Under the pieces are notes generated by a model. That model saw only the letters and a list, made by a program, of their open reading frames with translations, had not been told where the DNA came from and made no database searches. Shown here piece after piece: positions 42,537 through 50,426 of a stretch of DNA of 64,000 bases; positions within the stretch are counted from its first letter, which is position 1; every line of letters begins with the position of its first letter. The position numbers and the translations under genes were made by a program. The stretch is from positions 1-64,000 of the forward strand of contig JAGDZV010000006.1 in assembly GCA_049115495.1 (NCBI GenBank), given 5' to 3'. This stretch comes from JACPUW01 sp049115495. Its GTDB lineage: Bacteria > Bacteroidota > Bacteroidia > CAILMK01 > JACPUW01.

Positions 42537-43561
42537 GCTTTTAAGTTTTCGCTTTGCGTATTTACCGTTTTAAGCTTAGAATTCAAATTCTTTATAAAAT
42601 CTTTAGGATTGTCAATAAAAATGGAGATGCTTTTTGCTTTTTTGGTAATACCATAAAATCCACGGCTAATTACTTCAGAACTTAATTCAAAAGCAATGTT
42701 TTGATAAAAAAGAGACGCCTTGGTTCCATTAAAAGCTTGAATTTCATCATCATTCATTTCATAAAACTTGTGAATAAGCTCATAAGGTATTTTTACTTTG
42801 TTAAGAATGCCAAAATGTAGCACCAGCTCATTTTTGCCTAGTATTATTGGTTTATATGTAAGTGATCTAATAATGGCCAATACTTGAATACCCGTGTAAA
42901 CACTCAATATTGATAATGCCCAAGCTGCAGCTAAACTCCATTTAGAAATTAGAAAATGTAAGCCAACGGTTTCTGCTAAGATGGCCAATATTAATGCACC
43001 TAAAATGGCTTTAATGCCAGAATCCTTATAAGTACTAAATTCATTTACATTTAAAGATTGTGCTTTTGAAAAAGTAAATGCGTAGTAAAACACAGCTATT
43101 TCAAAGCTTAAAACATGAGCCACTTTTTTTGGAAATACTGAAGCGCTTGCCTTGAGTACATCGTTATAAAATTCACCTTTTTCGCCTTTTTGATATGTTT
43201 TTCGTAAGGTATAAACTTTATATACAATGAAAGAGATTACCGATAATTCCACAACAGGAATTAGCCAGGTTTTTATAAAATTTAAAGGAGTGTGAAAATC
43301 AGCAGGTACTAGAATGCTTGCAACCACAACACCAATAATTAAAAGCGGAACTGCGAATAGTTTTGGAACTTTAGCCTTACCAGAAACTATCAGATAACTT
43401 AAAGGCAGCGTTAAAGCCAAATCTATTGATAAGGCCTTATAAAAAAGTGATTGATTTTTTGCTGGTAAAACAGGCAATAAGAGCAATACAAGGCTTGTGG
43501 TAAAAACAATAAAAGGAACAAGAAGCAGCCATTTTTCAGATAACTTAAACTGTAAGGTCAT
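42533..43561 (-). CDS. Hypothetical polytopic membrane protein
   Basis: About 342 aa with roughly eight hydrophobic segments in residues 10-235. A soluble C-terminal domain of ~90 residues (ILGKNELVLHFGILNKVKIPYELIHKF...) reads like a bacterial PH-type domain. No family is recognised with confidence. ATG 43561 (MTLQFKLSEK) is chosen over 43582 because an exact -7 element occupies 43580-43587. First gene of a four-gene unit with the thioredoxin-like protein. Confidence 0.6.
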   Translation of the reverse strand: MTLQFKLSEKWLLLVPFIVFTTSLVLLLLPVLPAKNQSLFYKALSIDLALTLPLSYLIVSGKAKVPKLFAVPLLIIGVVVASILVPADFHTPLNFIKTWLIPVVELSVISFIVYKVYTLRKTYQKGEKGEFYNDVLKASASVFPKKVAHVLSFEIAVFYYAFTFSKAQSLNVNEFSTYKDSGIKAILGALILAILAETVGLHFLISKWSLAAAWALSILSVYTGIQVLAIIRSLTYKPIILGKNELVLHFGILNKVKIPYELIHKFYEMNDDEIQAFNGTKASLFYQNIAFELSSEVISRGFYGITKKAKSISIFIDNPKDFIKNLNSKLKTVNTQSENLKA

Positions 43562-43579
43562 ATGCCATATTTTGAGCTG

Positions 43580-43587
43580 CAAAGGTA
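43580..43587 (-). promoter_or_regulatory. -7 element of the membrane-protein/thioredoxin operon
   Basis: TACCTTTG on the minus strand, exact TAnnTTTG, 18 bases upstream of the ATG at 43561. Confidence 0.5.
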
Positions 43588-43615
43588 AATAATGCGCGGT
43601 TCAAAGCGGCGTATC

Positions 43616-44053
43616 CTAATAATGTATTGGTACAATAAGTACAGGTATATTGGTTTTATCAATTACTTCAAAATCAGTGGGTTGTCCAAATATCTTGTAA
43701 AACCAACTGTGGCTGTGGTGGCCTATTATTATCATTTCGCATTTGAGCTTTTCAGCTTCTTCTAAGATTGTTTGAGCGGTTGCACCTTGTATTAGCAATC
43801 CATCAGCTTCTAAGCCTTCGTTTTCTAATGATTTTACATAGTTGTCAAGGAGTCTGTGCTCTTGTCTGAGCTCATTCGCTCTTGACTCTCTAATATATGT
43901 TGGTCCTACTTCGTAACCCACAAAATCGGGGTCAGGTGCAGCAACGTGCAATAACCATAATTTGGCGTTATACTTATTTGCAAATTCTTTTGCCTTGCTT
44001 ATTAACTTATCAAGCTGAGATTCAAATTCTACGGTTACCAGTATGTTTTTCAT
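43616..44053 (-). CDS. Universal stress protein family (UspA)
   Basis: 145-aa single-domain Usp. Opening NILVTVEFESQLDKLISKAKEFA, then LWLLHVAAPDPDFVGYEVGPTYIR, and the C-terminal MIIIGHHSHSWFYKIFGQPTDFEVIDKTNIPVLIVP region. The G-x2-G-x9-G(S/T) ATP signature is not cleanly present (GHHSHSW), so ATP binding is uncertain. Confidence 0.85.
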   Translation of the reverse strand: MKNILVTVEFESQLDKLISKAKEFANKYNAKLWLLHVAAPDPDFVGYEVGPTYIRESRANELRQEHRLLDNYVKSLENEGLEADGLLIQGATAQTILEEAEKLKCEMIIIGHHSHSWFYKIFGQPTDFEVIDKTNIPVLIVPIHY

Positions 44054-44359
44054 GACAGAGCACTTTTAATTCAAGCTCAAATTTCTTCAATTAAAAGCCT
44101 AAAATTGATGACCTTGGTCACCGCCTTTATATGGAGTTTAGGTTTGATTAAAAAGAGAGATGAGTTCATTAAACCAACCTCGCTAAGTTGTAATTAAAGT
44201 TCTTATGTGCGGTCAGAAATTGCATATTGCACAATTTGGAAGCGCTAGTTTTTTTACTATTTAGCTAAAAGTGTATATTGAGAAAACAGTTTTTGAATAT
44301 ACCCTTAAAGACTTGGTAAAACAAAGCCCTTTTGCATCGGGCACTGCAATAAATTGAAC
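44054..44359. other. Intergenic, no gene seen
   Basis: 306 bases upstream of the uspA-like gene and downstream of the polyprenol-mannose synthase gene, both minus strand. No coding frame is supported. A short hairpin GCCC/GGGC near 44325-44342, read on the minus strand and followed by a T-rich stretch, may be a weak terminator for the glycosyltransferase gene. Confidence 0.55.
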
Positions 44360-45112
44360 CTACTTATCTCGCTTGTAGCTATGAAAAAGGCTCCAGATTT
44401 TCAATTCAATAACACCGAAGAATGCTTCCTTCACAATACCCTTACTCATTTTAGAAGTTCCTTCGCTGCGGTCGGTAAATATGATTGGCACTTCTTGAAT
44501 ATTAAAACCAAACTTCCAAGTGTTAAACTTCATTTCAATTTGGAATGCATAGCCTTTAAACTTGATTTTATCAAGGTTTATGGTTTCTAATACCTTTCTG
44601 GTAAAGCAAACAAAACCGGCCGTACTATCACTAATAGGCATATTGGTAATTCTGCGAACATAGCTACTGGCAAAATAGGATAACAAAACGCGGCTCATGG
44701 GCCAGTTTACTACATTTACTCCAGTCACATATCGTGAGCCAATAGCCATATCGGCACCGTTTTTACAGGCTTCTCTAAGTTTGATCAGGTCTTTTGGATT
44801 ATGACTAAAATCGCAATCCATTTCAAAAACGAGCTCGTATTCTCTTTTAAGCGCCCATTTAAACCCAGCGATATAGGCCTTGCCTAGGCCTTCCTTGCCT
44901 TTTCTTGAGAGCAAATGCAAACGCTCAAATTCATTTTGAAGCTCTTTCACCTTTTCTCCGGTTCCATCAGGTGAGCTGTCGTCAATTACCAAAACATTAA
45001 ATTCAACGGGTAAGGCCATTACGGTTCTCACCATCTTTTCAATGTTCTCTATTTCATTATAGGTTGGTATTAAAACTATACTTTCTGACAATGCTGGAGT
45101 TTTGGGCTGCAA
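44360..45112 (-). CDS. Polyprenol monophosphomannose synthase-like GT2
   Basis: 250-aa glycosyltransferase of the dolichol-phosphate mannose synthase type. VLIPTYNEIENIEKMV near the N-terminus, VLVIDDSSPDGTGEKVKEL, FEMDCDFSHNP (metal-binding DXD region), ADMAIGSRYVTG and a C-terminal RSEGTSKMS are typical. It would load a sugar from a nucleotide donor onto a polyprenyl phosphate on the inner membrane. It lacks C-terminal membrane helices. Confidence 0.9.
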   Translation of the reverse strand: MQPKTPALSESIVLIPTYNEIENIEKMVRTVMALPVEFNVLVIDDSSPDGTGEKVKELQNEFERLHLLSRKGKEGLGKAYIAGFKWALKREYELVFEMDCDFSHNPKDLIKLREACKNGADMAIGSRYVTGVNVVNWPMSRVLLSYFASSYVRRITNMPISDSTAGFVCFTRKVLETINLDKIKFKGYAFQIEMKFNTWKFGFNIQEVPIIFTDRSEGTSKMSKGIVKEAFFGVIELKIWSLFHSYKRDK

Positions 45113-45225
45113 ATATGATGTTTTTGGTTTTGAAGTGTTGTTATTTGAACTTTTCTATTTTAAAGAATTGTTAAACAAACACTTAAATATTTTGTCTATT
45201 TCATAAGACGTAATTCAAGTGAAAA

Positions 45226-46014
45226 ATGTTGATGTTTAATCACTTAAAGATTGCTTTTTTCATAATTACCACCATACTCGTTGGCAATGCTTTAATGGGT
45301 CAAAAGCTTAATTGGATGTTTAGCTATGGGCAAGGCGTTAATCAATTTGGCTTAAATACTACGTCAGAATTAATACAAGAAAATGTAAGTATTACCCAAA
45401 GAATTGGCTTTGGAGCTTATCAGTTTATCGATAAAGAAAAAAAGTGGAACTACAACATTGGGCTTTACCATGCAACGGCTTCCAGTTCAATTGGCATGGC
45501 AGTAAGTTTTGGTGACTATAGCAACCGACCAAACTTTTCTCAGTATCGTTCTAAGGTAGGTTTTGTGAGCATTCCGGTTACGTTGCAACGAAATCTCACG
45601 ATTAATAATCAAATTGGTTTTTTTGTTAATCTAGGCGCTTCATTAGGATTAAATCCAGTTTTAGGTAACGATATGCTTATTACCAGTAATCACAGCTTTG
45701 CCAATAATACATGGGAAAGTAATGTAACCACTTCTCTTGAACCCTTCGCGCTTGCATTTGGGGAAGGTGCTGTGGGATTTCGATTTTTACAAGTTGAAAA
45801 TTGGATCGTTGAAATTGGTGTAAATGGTAGGCTACCTGTACAGAATAAGGGCGTGCAACATGGTGATATAACCATTGACGAAATGTATGTGAATGGACCA
45901 ATGCGTAGAGATATCGCTTCATTCACAACCACTGGTGGTTGGTTTGGTATTACTATTAGTCTCAAGTATTTTGAAGAGTTTAAACCAATAGATCTTCCAA
46001 GATTTAATCGTTAA
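45226..46014 (+). CDS. Hypothetical outer-membrane beta-barrel protein
   Basis: 262 aa with a signal peptide (IAFFIITTILVGNALMGQ). Alternating strands with aromatic girdles (VGFVSIPVTLQRNLTINNQIGFFVNLGASLGLNP) suggest an OmpW/PorT-like outer-membrane barrel. No specific family recognised; single gene with its own upstream region. Confidence 0.6.
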   Translation: MLMFNHLKIAFFIITTILVGNALMGQKLNWMFSYGQGVNQFGLNTTSELIQENVSITQRIGFGAYQFIDKEKKWNYNIGLYHATASSSIGMAVSFGDYSNRPNFSQYRSKVGFVSIPVTLQRNLTINNQIGFFVNLGASLGLNPVLGNDMLITSNHSFANNTWESNVTTSLEPFALAFGEGAVGFRFLQVENWIVEIGVNGRLPVQNKGVQHGDITIDEMYVNGPMRRDIASFTTTGGWFGITISLKYFEEFKPIDLPRFNR

Positions 46015-46051
46015 GGCAATATTCAGTATTCATTTCAGCTGCTCAATTTGA

Positions 46052-46059
46052 TACTTTTG
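46052..46059 (+). promoter_or_regulatory. -7 element for gmhB, 4 bases before the ATG
   Basis: TACTTTTG, exact TAnnTTTG, with only 4 bases between it and the ATG at 46064. The same geometry as pyrE, implying a leaderless or nearly leaderless transcript. Confidence 0.45.
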
Positions 46060-46063
46060 CTCA

Positions 46064-46558
46064 ATGCAAAGGCAAAAGGTTGTTTTTTTAGATAGAGACG
46101 GAGTTTTAAACACCGAAAGAAAGGAATACACTTATAGTTTAGACCATTTTTCAATGGTTGAAGGCATAGGTGAAGCCTTAGCCCAATTGCGCGATAGGGG
46201 ATTCATTTTTGTGGTAGCAACCAACCAAAGTGGCATTGCAAAAGGTATTTATAAGCATGATGACATGCATACCATTAATAATACCATTGCTAAAAATTTA
46301 GAAAAACATGGTGTAAAAATTCAGGAATGGTATTACTGCCCACATCACAACACCATTTCAACATGCACTTGCCGAAAACCTGATAGCGGAATGCTTGAGC
46401 GCGGAATTGCAAGGTTCAATGCCGATAAAAACAAAAGTTGGTTTATCGGAGATAAAGAGAGAGATATTGATGCGGGTAAAAAAGCGGGTTTGCTTACCCT
46501 AAAAATTGAGAGCAACGAAGACCTTAGGCAGCATGTGGAGTTTTTGGCGGAAGTTTAA
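46064..46558 (+). CDS. gmhB: D-glycero-D-manno-heptose 1,7-bisphosphate 7-phosphatase-like HAD
   Basis: 164-aa HAD-superfamily (IIIA) phosphatase. Motif I FLDRDGVLN with the nucleophile Asp near residue 10, motif II ATNQSGIAKG, the zinc-binding loop CPHHNTISTCTCRKP, and motif IV FIGDKERDIDAG. GmhB removes the 7-phosphate during ADP-heptose synthesis for lipopolysaccharide core; histidinol-phosphatase is a related alternative. No other heptose gene is nearby. Confidence 0.88.
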   Translation: MQRQKVVFLDRDGVLNTERKEYTYSLDHFSMVEGIGEALAQLRDRGFIFVVATNQSGIAKGIYKHDDMHTINNTIAKNLEKHGVKIQEWYYCPHHNTISTCTCRKPDSGMLERGIARFNADKNKSWFIGDKERDIDAGKKAGLLTLKIESNEDLRQHVEFLAEV

Positions 46559-47093
46559 AAAGTCAAAAAAAGAGGCAATTTTGGTTCAACCAGAGTTTCG
46601 AAATGATGATCTTATAAGGTTTGGTGCGCCTTCTCAGTTTGTGAAAAATATTGGAAGAATAAATGAGCTTGGAGCAAGAGTTGAAAATACGGATGCTGCT
46701 TATTTCTATATTCCAATGATTCTAAACTATCAAATACTTCAAGGAAAGCACGTAGTTCCAATTTATTGTGAAGGTGAATCGTTTTATGTGCTAGTTTATA
46801 GCAGGAGCGAAGAAAGAATTATATTTTTTGAGTTAGAGAATGATGAAGTCTATAGAGATTATAATCTTAACTGGGGTTTGCTTCAAATGGATATTTTGTT
46901 TCAGTATTTCGATGATAATGCTGATAAAGGCGTGGATTTAAAAGTCTTCCTAAAAATCGCCCAGCAGCTTGGGTTCGAAAAAGGCGAAGAGCTTTACAAA
47001 CAACTGAATATCACAGATGAAGAGTATAATTTGAAATTTCCTGCATTAGAGAATTGGAAAGAGGAAGTTGCGATTTCTTTAGGTGTTATTTGA
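46533..47093 (+). CDS. Hypothetical protein
   Basis: 186 aa, starting at ATG 46533 within the end of gmhB (26-base overlap); a TTG at 46506 is a longer alternative. The N-terminus is basic with tryptophans (MWSFWRKFKKSKK), followed by an acidic soluble alpha/beta protein. No family recognised. The overlap implies co-translation with gmhB; no further context. Confidence 0.6.
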   Translation: MWSFWRKFKKSKKEAILVQPEFRNDDLIRFGAPSQFVKNIGRINELGARVENTDAAYFYIPMILNYQILQGKHVVPIYCEGESFYVLVYSRSEERIIFFELENDEVYRDYNLNWGLLQMDILFQYFDDNADKGVDLKVFLKIAQQLGFEKGEELYKQLNITDEEYNLKFPALENWKEEVAISLGVI

Positions 47094-47114
47094 CAGCTGA
47101 AAAATTAAAATCGA

Positions 47115-47378
47115 TTGGGAAAGCGAACAATATTCTATCAATCATCAAAAGATGAATCGTTTAAAAATCAGTTGACTGAAGGTTATAGCTCCTTAAGACA
47201 ATGGTTGCTTAAGACAAATGAAGCTACAATTAGAGATTATGATGAACGAACCATAAGCACAGCTTTAGGAAGCTTTCTTATTGAAAATGAAAGCTTGGCC
47301 AGCCTACATGAAATTGATCAAGTAATTGTTGAAGAAGTCGCAGGTAATTCTAAAGAGATTTTGGTTTGTATTGAATAA
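47115..47378 (+). CDS. Hypothetical small protein
   Basis: 87 aa, starting with TTG at 47115 (MGKRTIFYQSS), 21 bases after the previous gene and on the same strand. Acidic, soluble, ending VAGNSKEILVCIE. No family recognised. The codon use looks coding, but without an ATG it is less certain. Confidence 0.45.
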   Translation: MGKRTIFYQSSKDESFKNQLTEGYSSLRQWLLKTNEATIRDYDERTISTALGSFLIENESLASLHEIDQVIVEEVAGNSKEILVCIE

Positions 47379-47505
47379 CTAGTTGAATAATTGCTATAGC
47401 AGCTTTTAGCGGATTTTTGAAATTAGATTTAGTGACAACAAAGCAATCAGAAAATGCGAATTCATTCGCTGGAAAATTTTGAAAGACCAGACTTTCATCA
47501 GAATT

Positions 47506-47523
47506 GAGTGAATGGATTCACTC
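47506..47523. terminator. Hairpin between convergent genes
   Basis: GAGTGAAT (47506-47513), 2-base loop GG, ATTCACTC (47516-47523), followed on the plus strand by GATTTTAT. Perfect 8-bp stem between the small hypothetical gene and the Lrp-type regulator gene, serving either or both. Confidence 0.6.
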
Positions 47524-47534
47524 GATTTTATAAG

Positions 47535-48044
47535 CTAAACCAACTTCTTCAAAACATCCAAATCCTTGTAAGTTAGCTTTAGATTACTTCTTTCTTTCAG
47601 TTGAATACCTACCTTTTCTTTTTCGAGCAAGCAATTTTGTTTGCTAAGCAGCTTCTTGCACCATTCAGCAAAGTCTTCATCAGATTTAGCCCTTACCATG
47701 GCTTTGTATTGAATACTACCAACGGCATCAGTTTTATCTACGGTCCATAGTTGCTCAACAAAACCATCTTTTAGCAAAGTATTTTCTAACCCTTGTTGTA
47801 ATTCAACTTTTTCTTGAATACTAATCTTAACCAAATAAAGCTCTCTGTAGCCTGCTTGCTCTTTATTGAGCAAATAATGTGCACTAGGTAGTAATCCAAT
47901 CTCTTTTAGTTTCTTAACCCGTGCAAGCGTGTTTGAAGGGGATAAGCCAATGCGCTTGCTTAAATGCAAGTTGCTAATGTCACCTTCTCGCTGTAAGGTG
48001 TTTAAAATGATAAGGTCAGTATGGTCAATGGTTTTTTTAGACAT
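47535..48044 (-). CDS. Lrp/AsnC-family transcriptional regulator
   Basis: 169-aa regulator: N-terminal winged helix (DLIILNTLQREGDISNLHLSKRIGLSPSNTLARVKKLKE) and a C-terminal RAM/ligand-like domain that is less conserved. Lrp family members respond to amino acids. No transport or amino acid gene lies beside it, so its targets are unknown. Confidence 0.85.
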   Translation of the reverse strand: MSKKTIDHTDLIILNTLQREGDISNLHLSKRIGLSPSNTLARVKKLKEIGLLPSAHYLLNKEQAGYRELYLVKISIQEKVELQQGLENTLLKDGFVEQLWTVDKTDAVGSIQYKAMVRAKSDEDFAEWCKKLLSKQNCLLEKEKVGIQLKERSNLKLTYKDLDVLKKLV

Positions 48045-48090
48045 GAAACTGATACAAATAAAAAGTATTTAAAAGCTCCAAAATTTATTT

Positions 48091-48681
48091 TTAAAATAAG
48101 GTTACAATAAATCGCTCTAGGTGCCTGAATCCAATGGCCAATTCAGAAGCCGCTATAATTAATAGCAAGCTGTAGATAGATTTTTTTCTATAAAGAACAG
48201 GCTTCGTAATTAGTAAAAGAAGCGTAGGAATAACGATAAAGATTGGTATGGTGTTAAAGAGCGATGAAAGTAGTTGCCCTGAAAAAGTTGTAAAGGTTAA
48301 TAGAATGAAATAGATGGGAAGTAAAAGCACACCTAAGTTTATTGTAAATGCGCTAATTTTTTGTAAACTGTTGCCTTCTTTTTTCCATAATTCAATAAAA
48401 AAGAGCGCTGAGCCAAATACCAATAAAATAGAGAGCATTAGGAGTAGTCCGGCATACGGCCAATGCATCAGTTTAAAAAGAGCACCAAAAAGGTAAAAGA
48501 AATAACCAGTGCCAAGTAATAATGATGTAACACTTTTTAATTGGACTGATTTATAAACTGTGAAAACACCGAATAAAAAGAATGATAAGGTAATAGCAGG
48601 CCCTGATCCAGGAAAATGAGTTACTGGGTAAACCCCGAAGAGCGTAATAATTACTAGGAAAAGAAACTCTAATTTGCTCAT
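48091..48681 (-). CDS. Polytopic membrane protein with a GldL-like motif
   Basis: 196 aa with about six hydrophobic segments. The segment FGALFKLMHWPYAGLLLML resembles the G-A-x-F-K-x-x-H-W-P-G motif in the first helices of the T9SS motor protein GldL, and recurs in other Bacteroidota membrane proteins. It lacks GldL's soluble tail, so it is not GldL itself. Divergent from gldA, about 100 bases away. Confidence 0.6.
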   Translation of the reverse strand: MSKLEFLFLVIITLFGVYPVTHFPGSGPAITLSFFLFGVFTVYKSVQLKSVTSLLLGTGYFFYLFGALFKLMHWPYAGLLLMLSILLVFGSALFFIELWKKEGNSLQKISAFTINLGVLLLPIYFILLTFTTFSGQLLSSLFNTIPIFIVIPTLLLLITKPVLYRKKSIYSLLLIIAASELAIGFRHLERFIVTLF

Positions 48682-48780
48682 CAGTTAATTAATGTGAAGC
48701 TAAAGTACTCAAATTCATATCCGGTTAAGCCTTTCGCTATTATCTGAATTAAATTCGCGGGCTACAAAATCTCAACCGTA

Positions 48781-49701
48781 TTGACCGTTTCTGTTCAAAA
48801 CCTAACTAAAGTTTATGGCACGCAAAAAGCGACCAATGATTTGAGCTTTAGTATAAATAAAGGAGAAGTAGTTGGTTTTCTTGGGCCAAATGGTGCAGGT
48901 AAATCAACCACAATGAAAATGTTGAGCTGCTACATAGAGCCAACAAGTGGCGATGCTACAATATGTGGAGCTAATATTTACGATAACCCCGTTGAAGTAA
49001 GAAAACATGTAGGCTATTTGCCCGAGCACAACCCTTTGTATTTAGACATGTATGTACGTGAGTATTTGCTTTTTGCTGCCAACATGCATAAGCTAGGAAA
49101 GAACTCGAGCAAGCGTGTAAAAGAAGTAATTGAACAAACAGGCTTAGGGCTTGAAGAGAAAAAGAAGATTGGTCAATTGTCAAAAGGTTATAGACAACGT
49201 GTAGGCCTAGCGCAAGCAATGATTCATGATCCTGAAGTGTTGATTCTTGATGAGCCAACGTCAGGTTTAGATCCAAATCAAATAGTTGATATTAGAGATT
49301 TGATTAAAGAAGTGGGTAAAGAAAAAACGGTAATTCTATCAACCCACATTATGCAAGAAGTAAAGGCCATGTGCGACAGGGTAATGATCATTAATAGGGG
49401 AAACTTAGTGGCCGATAGCAGCATTGATGAAATTCTTGAGCAATTCTCAGGAAGACAAACCATAACGCTTGAGTTTAAGAATAAAATAACTGATAAGGCT
49501 TTGCAAAGTATTGAAGGGGTACATAAGGTCTTTAATAAAGAGGGCAGCCTTGTGGTATCGGCCAAAACAGATGCCGATGTACGCGAGAAAATATTCAATC
49601 TAGCTGTAGAACAAAACAACCCAATTATGAGAATGGAGCCTGTGGTTGAAGATTTAGAGAATATATTTAGACAACTAACCCAAGAGCAAGCAAAGGCATG
49701 A
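48781..49701 (+). CDS. gldA: Gliding-motility ABC transporter ATPase GldA
   Basis: 306-aa ABC ATPase: Walker A GPNGAGKSTT (about residues 35-44), signature LSKGYRQRVGLAQA, Walker B VLILDEPTSGLDPNQ, and an H-loop STHIM. Linked directly to gldF and gldG, the order known from Flavobacterium, where this transporter is needed for gliding motility. The start is TTG at 48781 (MTVSVQNL); no ATG fits. Confidence 0.93.
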   Translation: MTVSVQNLTKVYGTQKATNDLSFSINKGEVVGFLGPNGAGKSTTMKMLSCYIEPTSGDATICGANIYDNPVEVRKHVGYLPEHNPLYLDMYVREYLLFAANMHKLGKNSSKRVKEVIEQTGLGLEEKKKIGQLSKGYRQRVGLAQAMIHDPEVLILDEPTSGLDPNQIVDIRDLIKEVGKEKTVILSTHIMQEVKAMCDRVMIINRGNLVADSSIDEILEQFSGRQTITLEFKNKITDKALQSIEGVHKVFNKEGSLVVSAKTDADVREKIFNLAVEQNNPIMRMEPVVEDLENIFRQLTQEQAKA

Positions 49702-50426
49702 TAACCGTACTACGTAAAGAAATCAACTTGTTCTTTAGCTCACTAATTGCCTATTTGGTAATCGCAGTGTTCTTAATTATAAATGGAATTTTTCTTTGGC
49801 TTATTCCTGATGGAAACATTCTGAGTTCTGGATACGCTACGCTTGAGCAGCTATTTACCATCTCGCCATGGGTACTCATGTTTTTAGTTCCCGCTATTAC
49901 TATGAGAATGTTTGCAGAAGAGCAAAAGACAGGCACTTTTGAAATTTTGGCAACTAAACCCATTTCAGATACTCAAATTGTATTGGGTAAGTTTTGGGCA
50001 GGAACCATTTTAGTACTGCTAAGCATACTGCCAACGCTGGTTTACTTCTATACCGTTTATCAGCTGGCTAACCCAATAGGAAATGTAGATGTTGGTGGTA
50101 CCATTGGTTCTTACATTGGACTGCTATTTATAGGCGCTGTTTACGTTGCAATAGGTGTATTTGCATCTTCATTAACTGATAATCAAATTGTTTCTTTCAT
50201 TTTAGCATTGGTAATTTGTTTTTTCTTTTACGGTGTAACCGATTGGATATTAGGACTTGAATCGCTTCGAAGCGTTCAAGGGTTCATTTCATACATAGGT
50301 TTACAGAGTCATTATAATAGTATAAGTCGGGGGGTAGTAGATACCCGCGATTTGGTTTATTTTATTGGTTTCATTGCTTTATTTATTGTTTTTACAAAAA
50401 CTAGAATTGCCCTAAGAAAATGGTAA
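49698..50426 (+). CDS. gldF: Gliding-motility ABC transporter permease GldF
   Basis: 242-aa ABC-2-type permease with six hydrophobic segments. The EEQKTGTFEILATKPISDTQIVLGKF stretch is the family signature. Overlaps gldA by four bases (ATGA) and gldG by seven, so the three are one translational unit. Confidence 0.93.
   Translation: MITVLRKEINLFFSSLIAYLVIAVFLIINGIFLWLIPDGNILSSGYATLEQLFTISPWVLMFLVPAITMRMFAEEQKTGTFEILATKPISDTQIVLGKFWAGTILVLLSILPTLVYFYTVYQLANPIGNVDVGGTIGSYIGLLFIGAVYVAIGVFASSLTDNQIVSFILALVICFFFYGVTDWILGLESLRSVQGFISYIGLQSHYNSISRGVVDTRDLVYFIGFIALFIVFTKTRIALRKW

Noticed and set aside
48091..48681. gldL itself
   Set aside because: It has about six helices and no soluble tail, while GldL has two helices and a long tail; only one helix motif matches.
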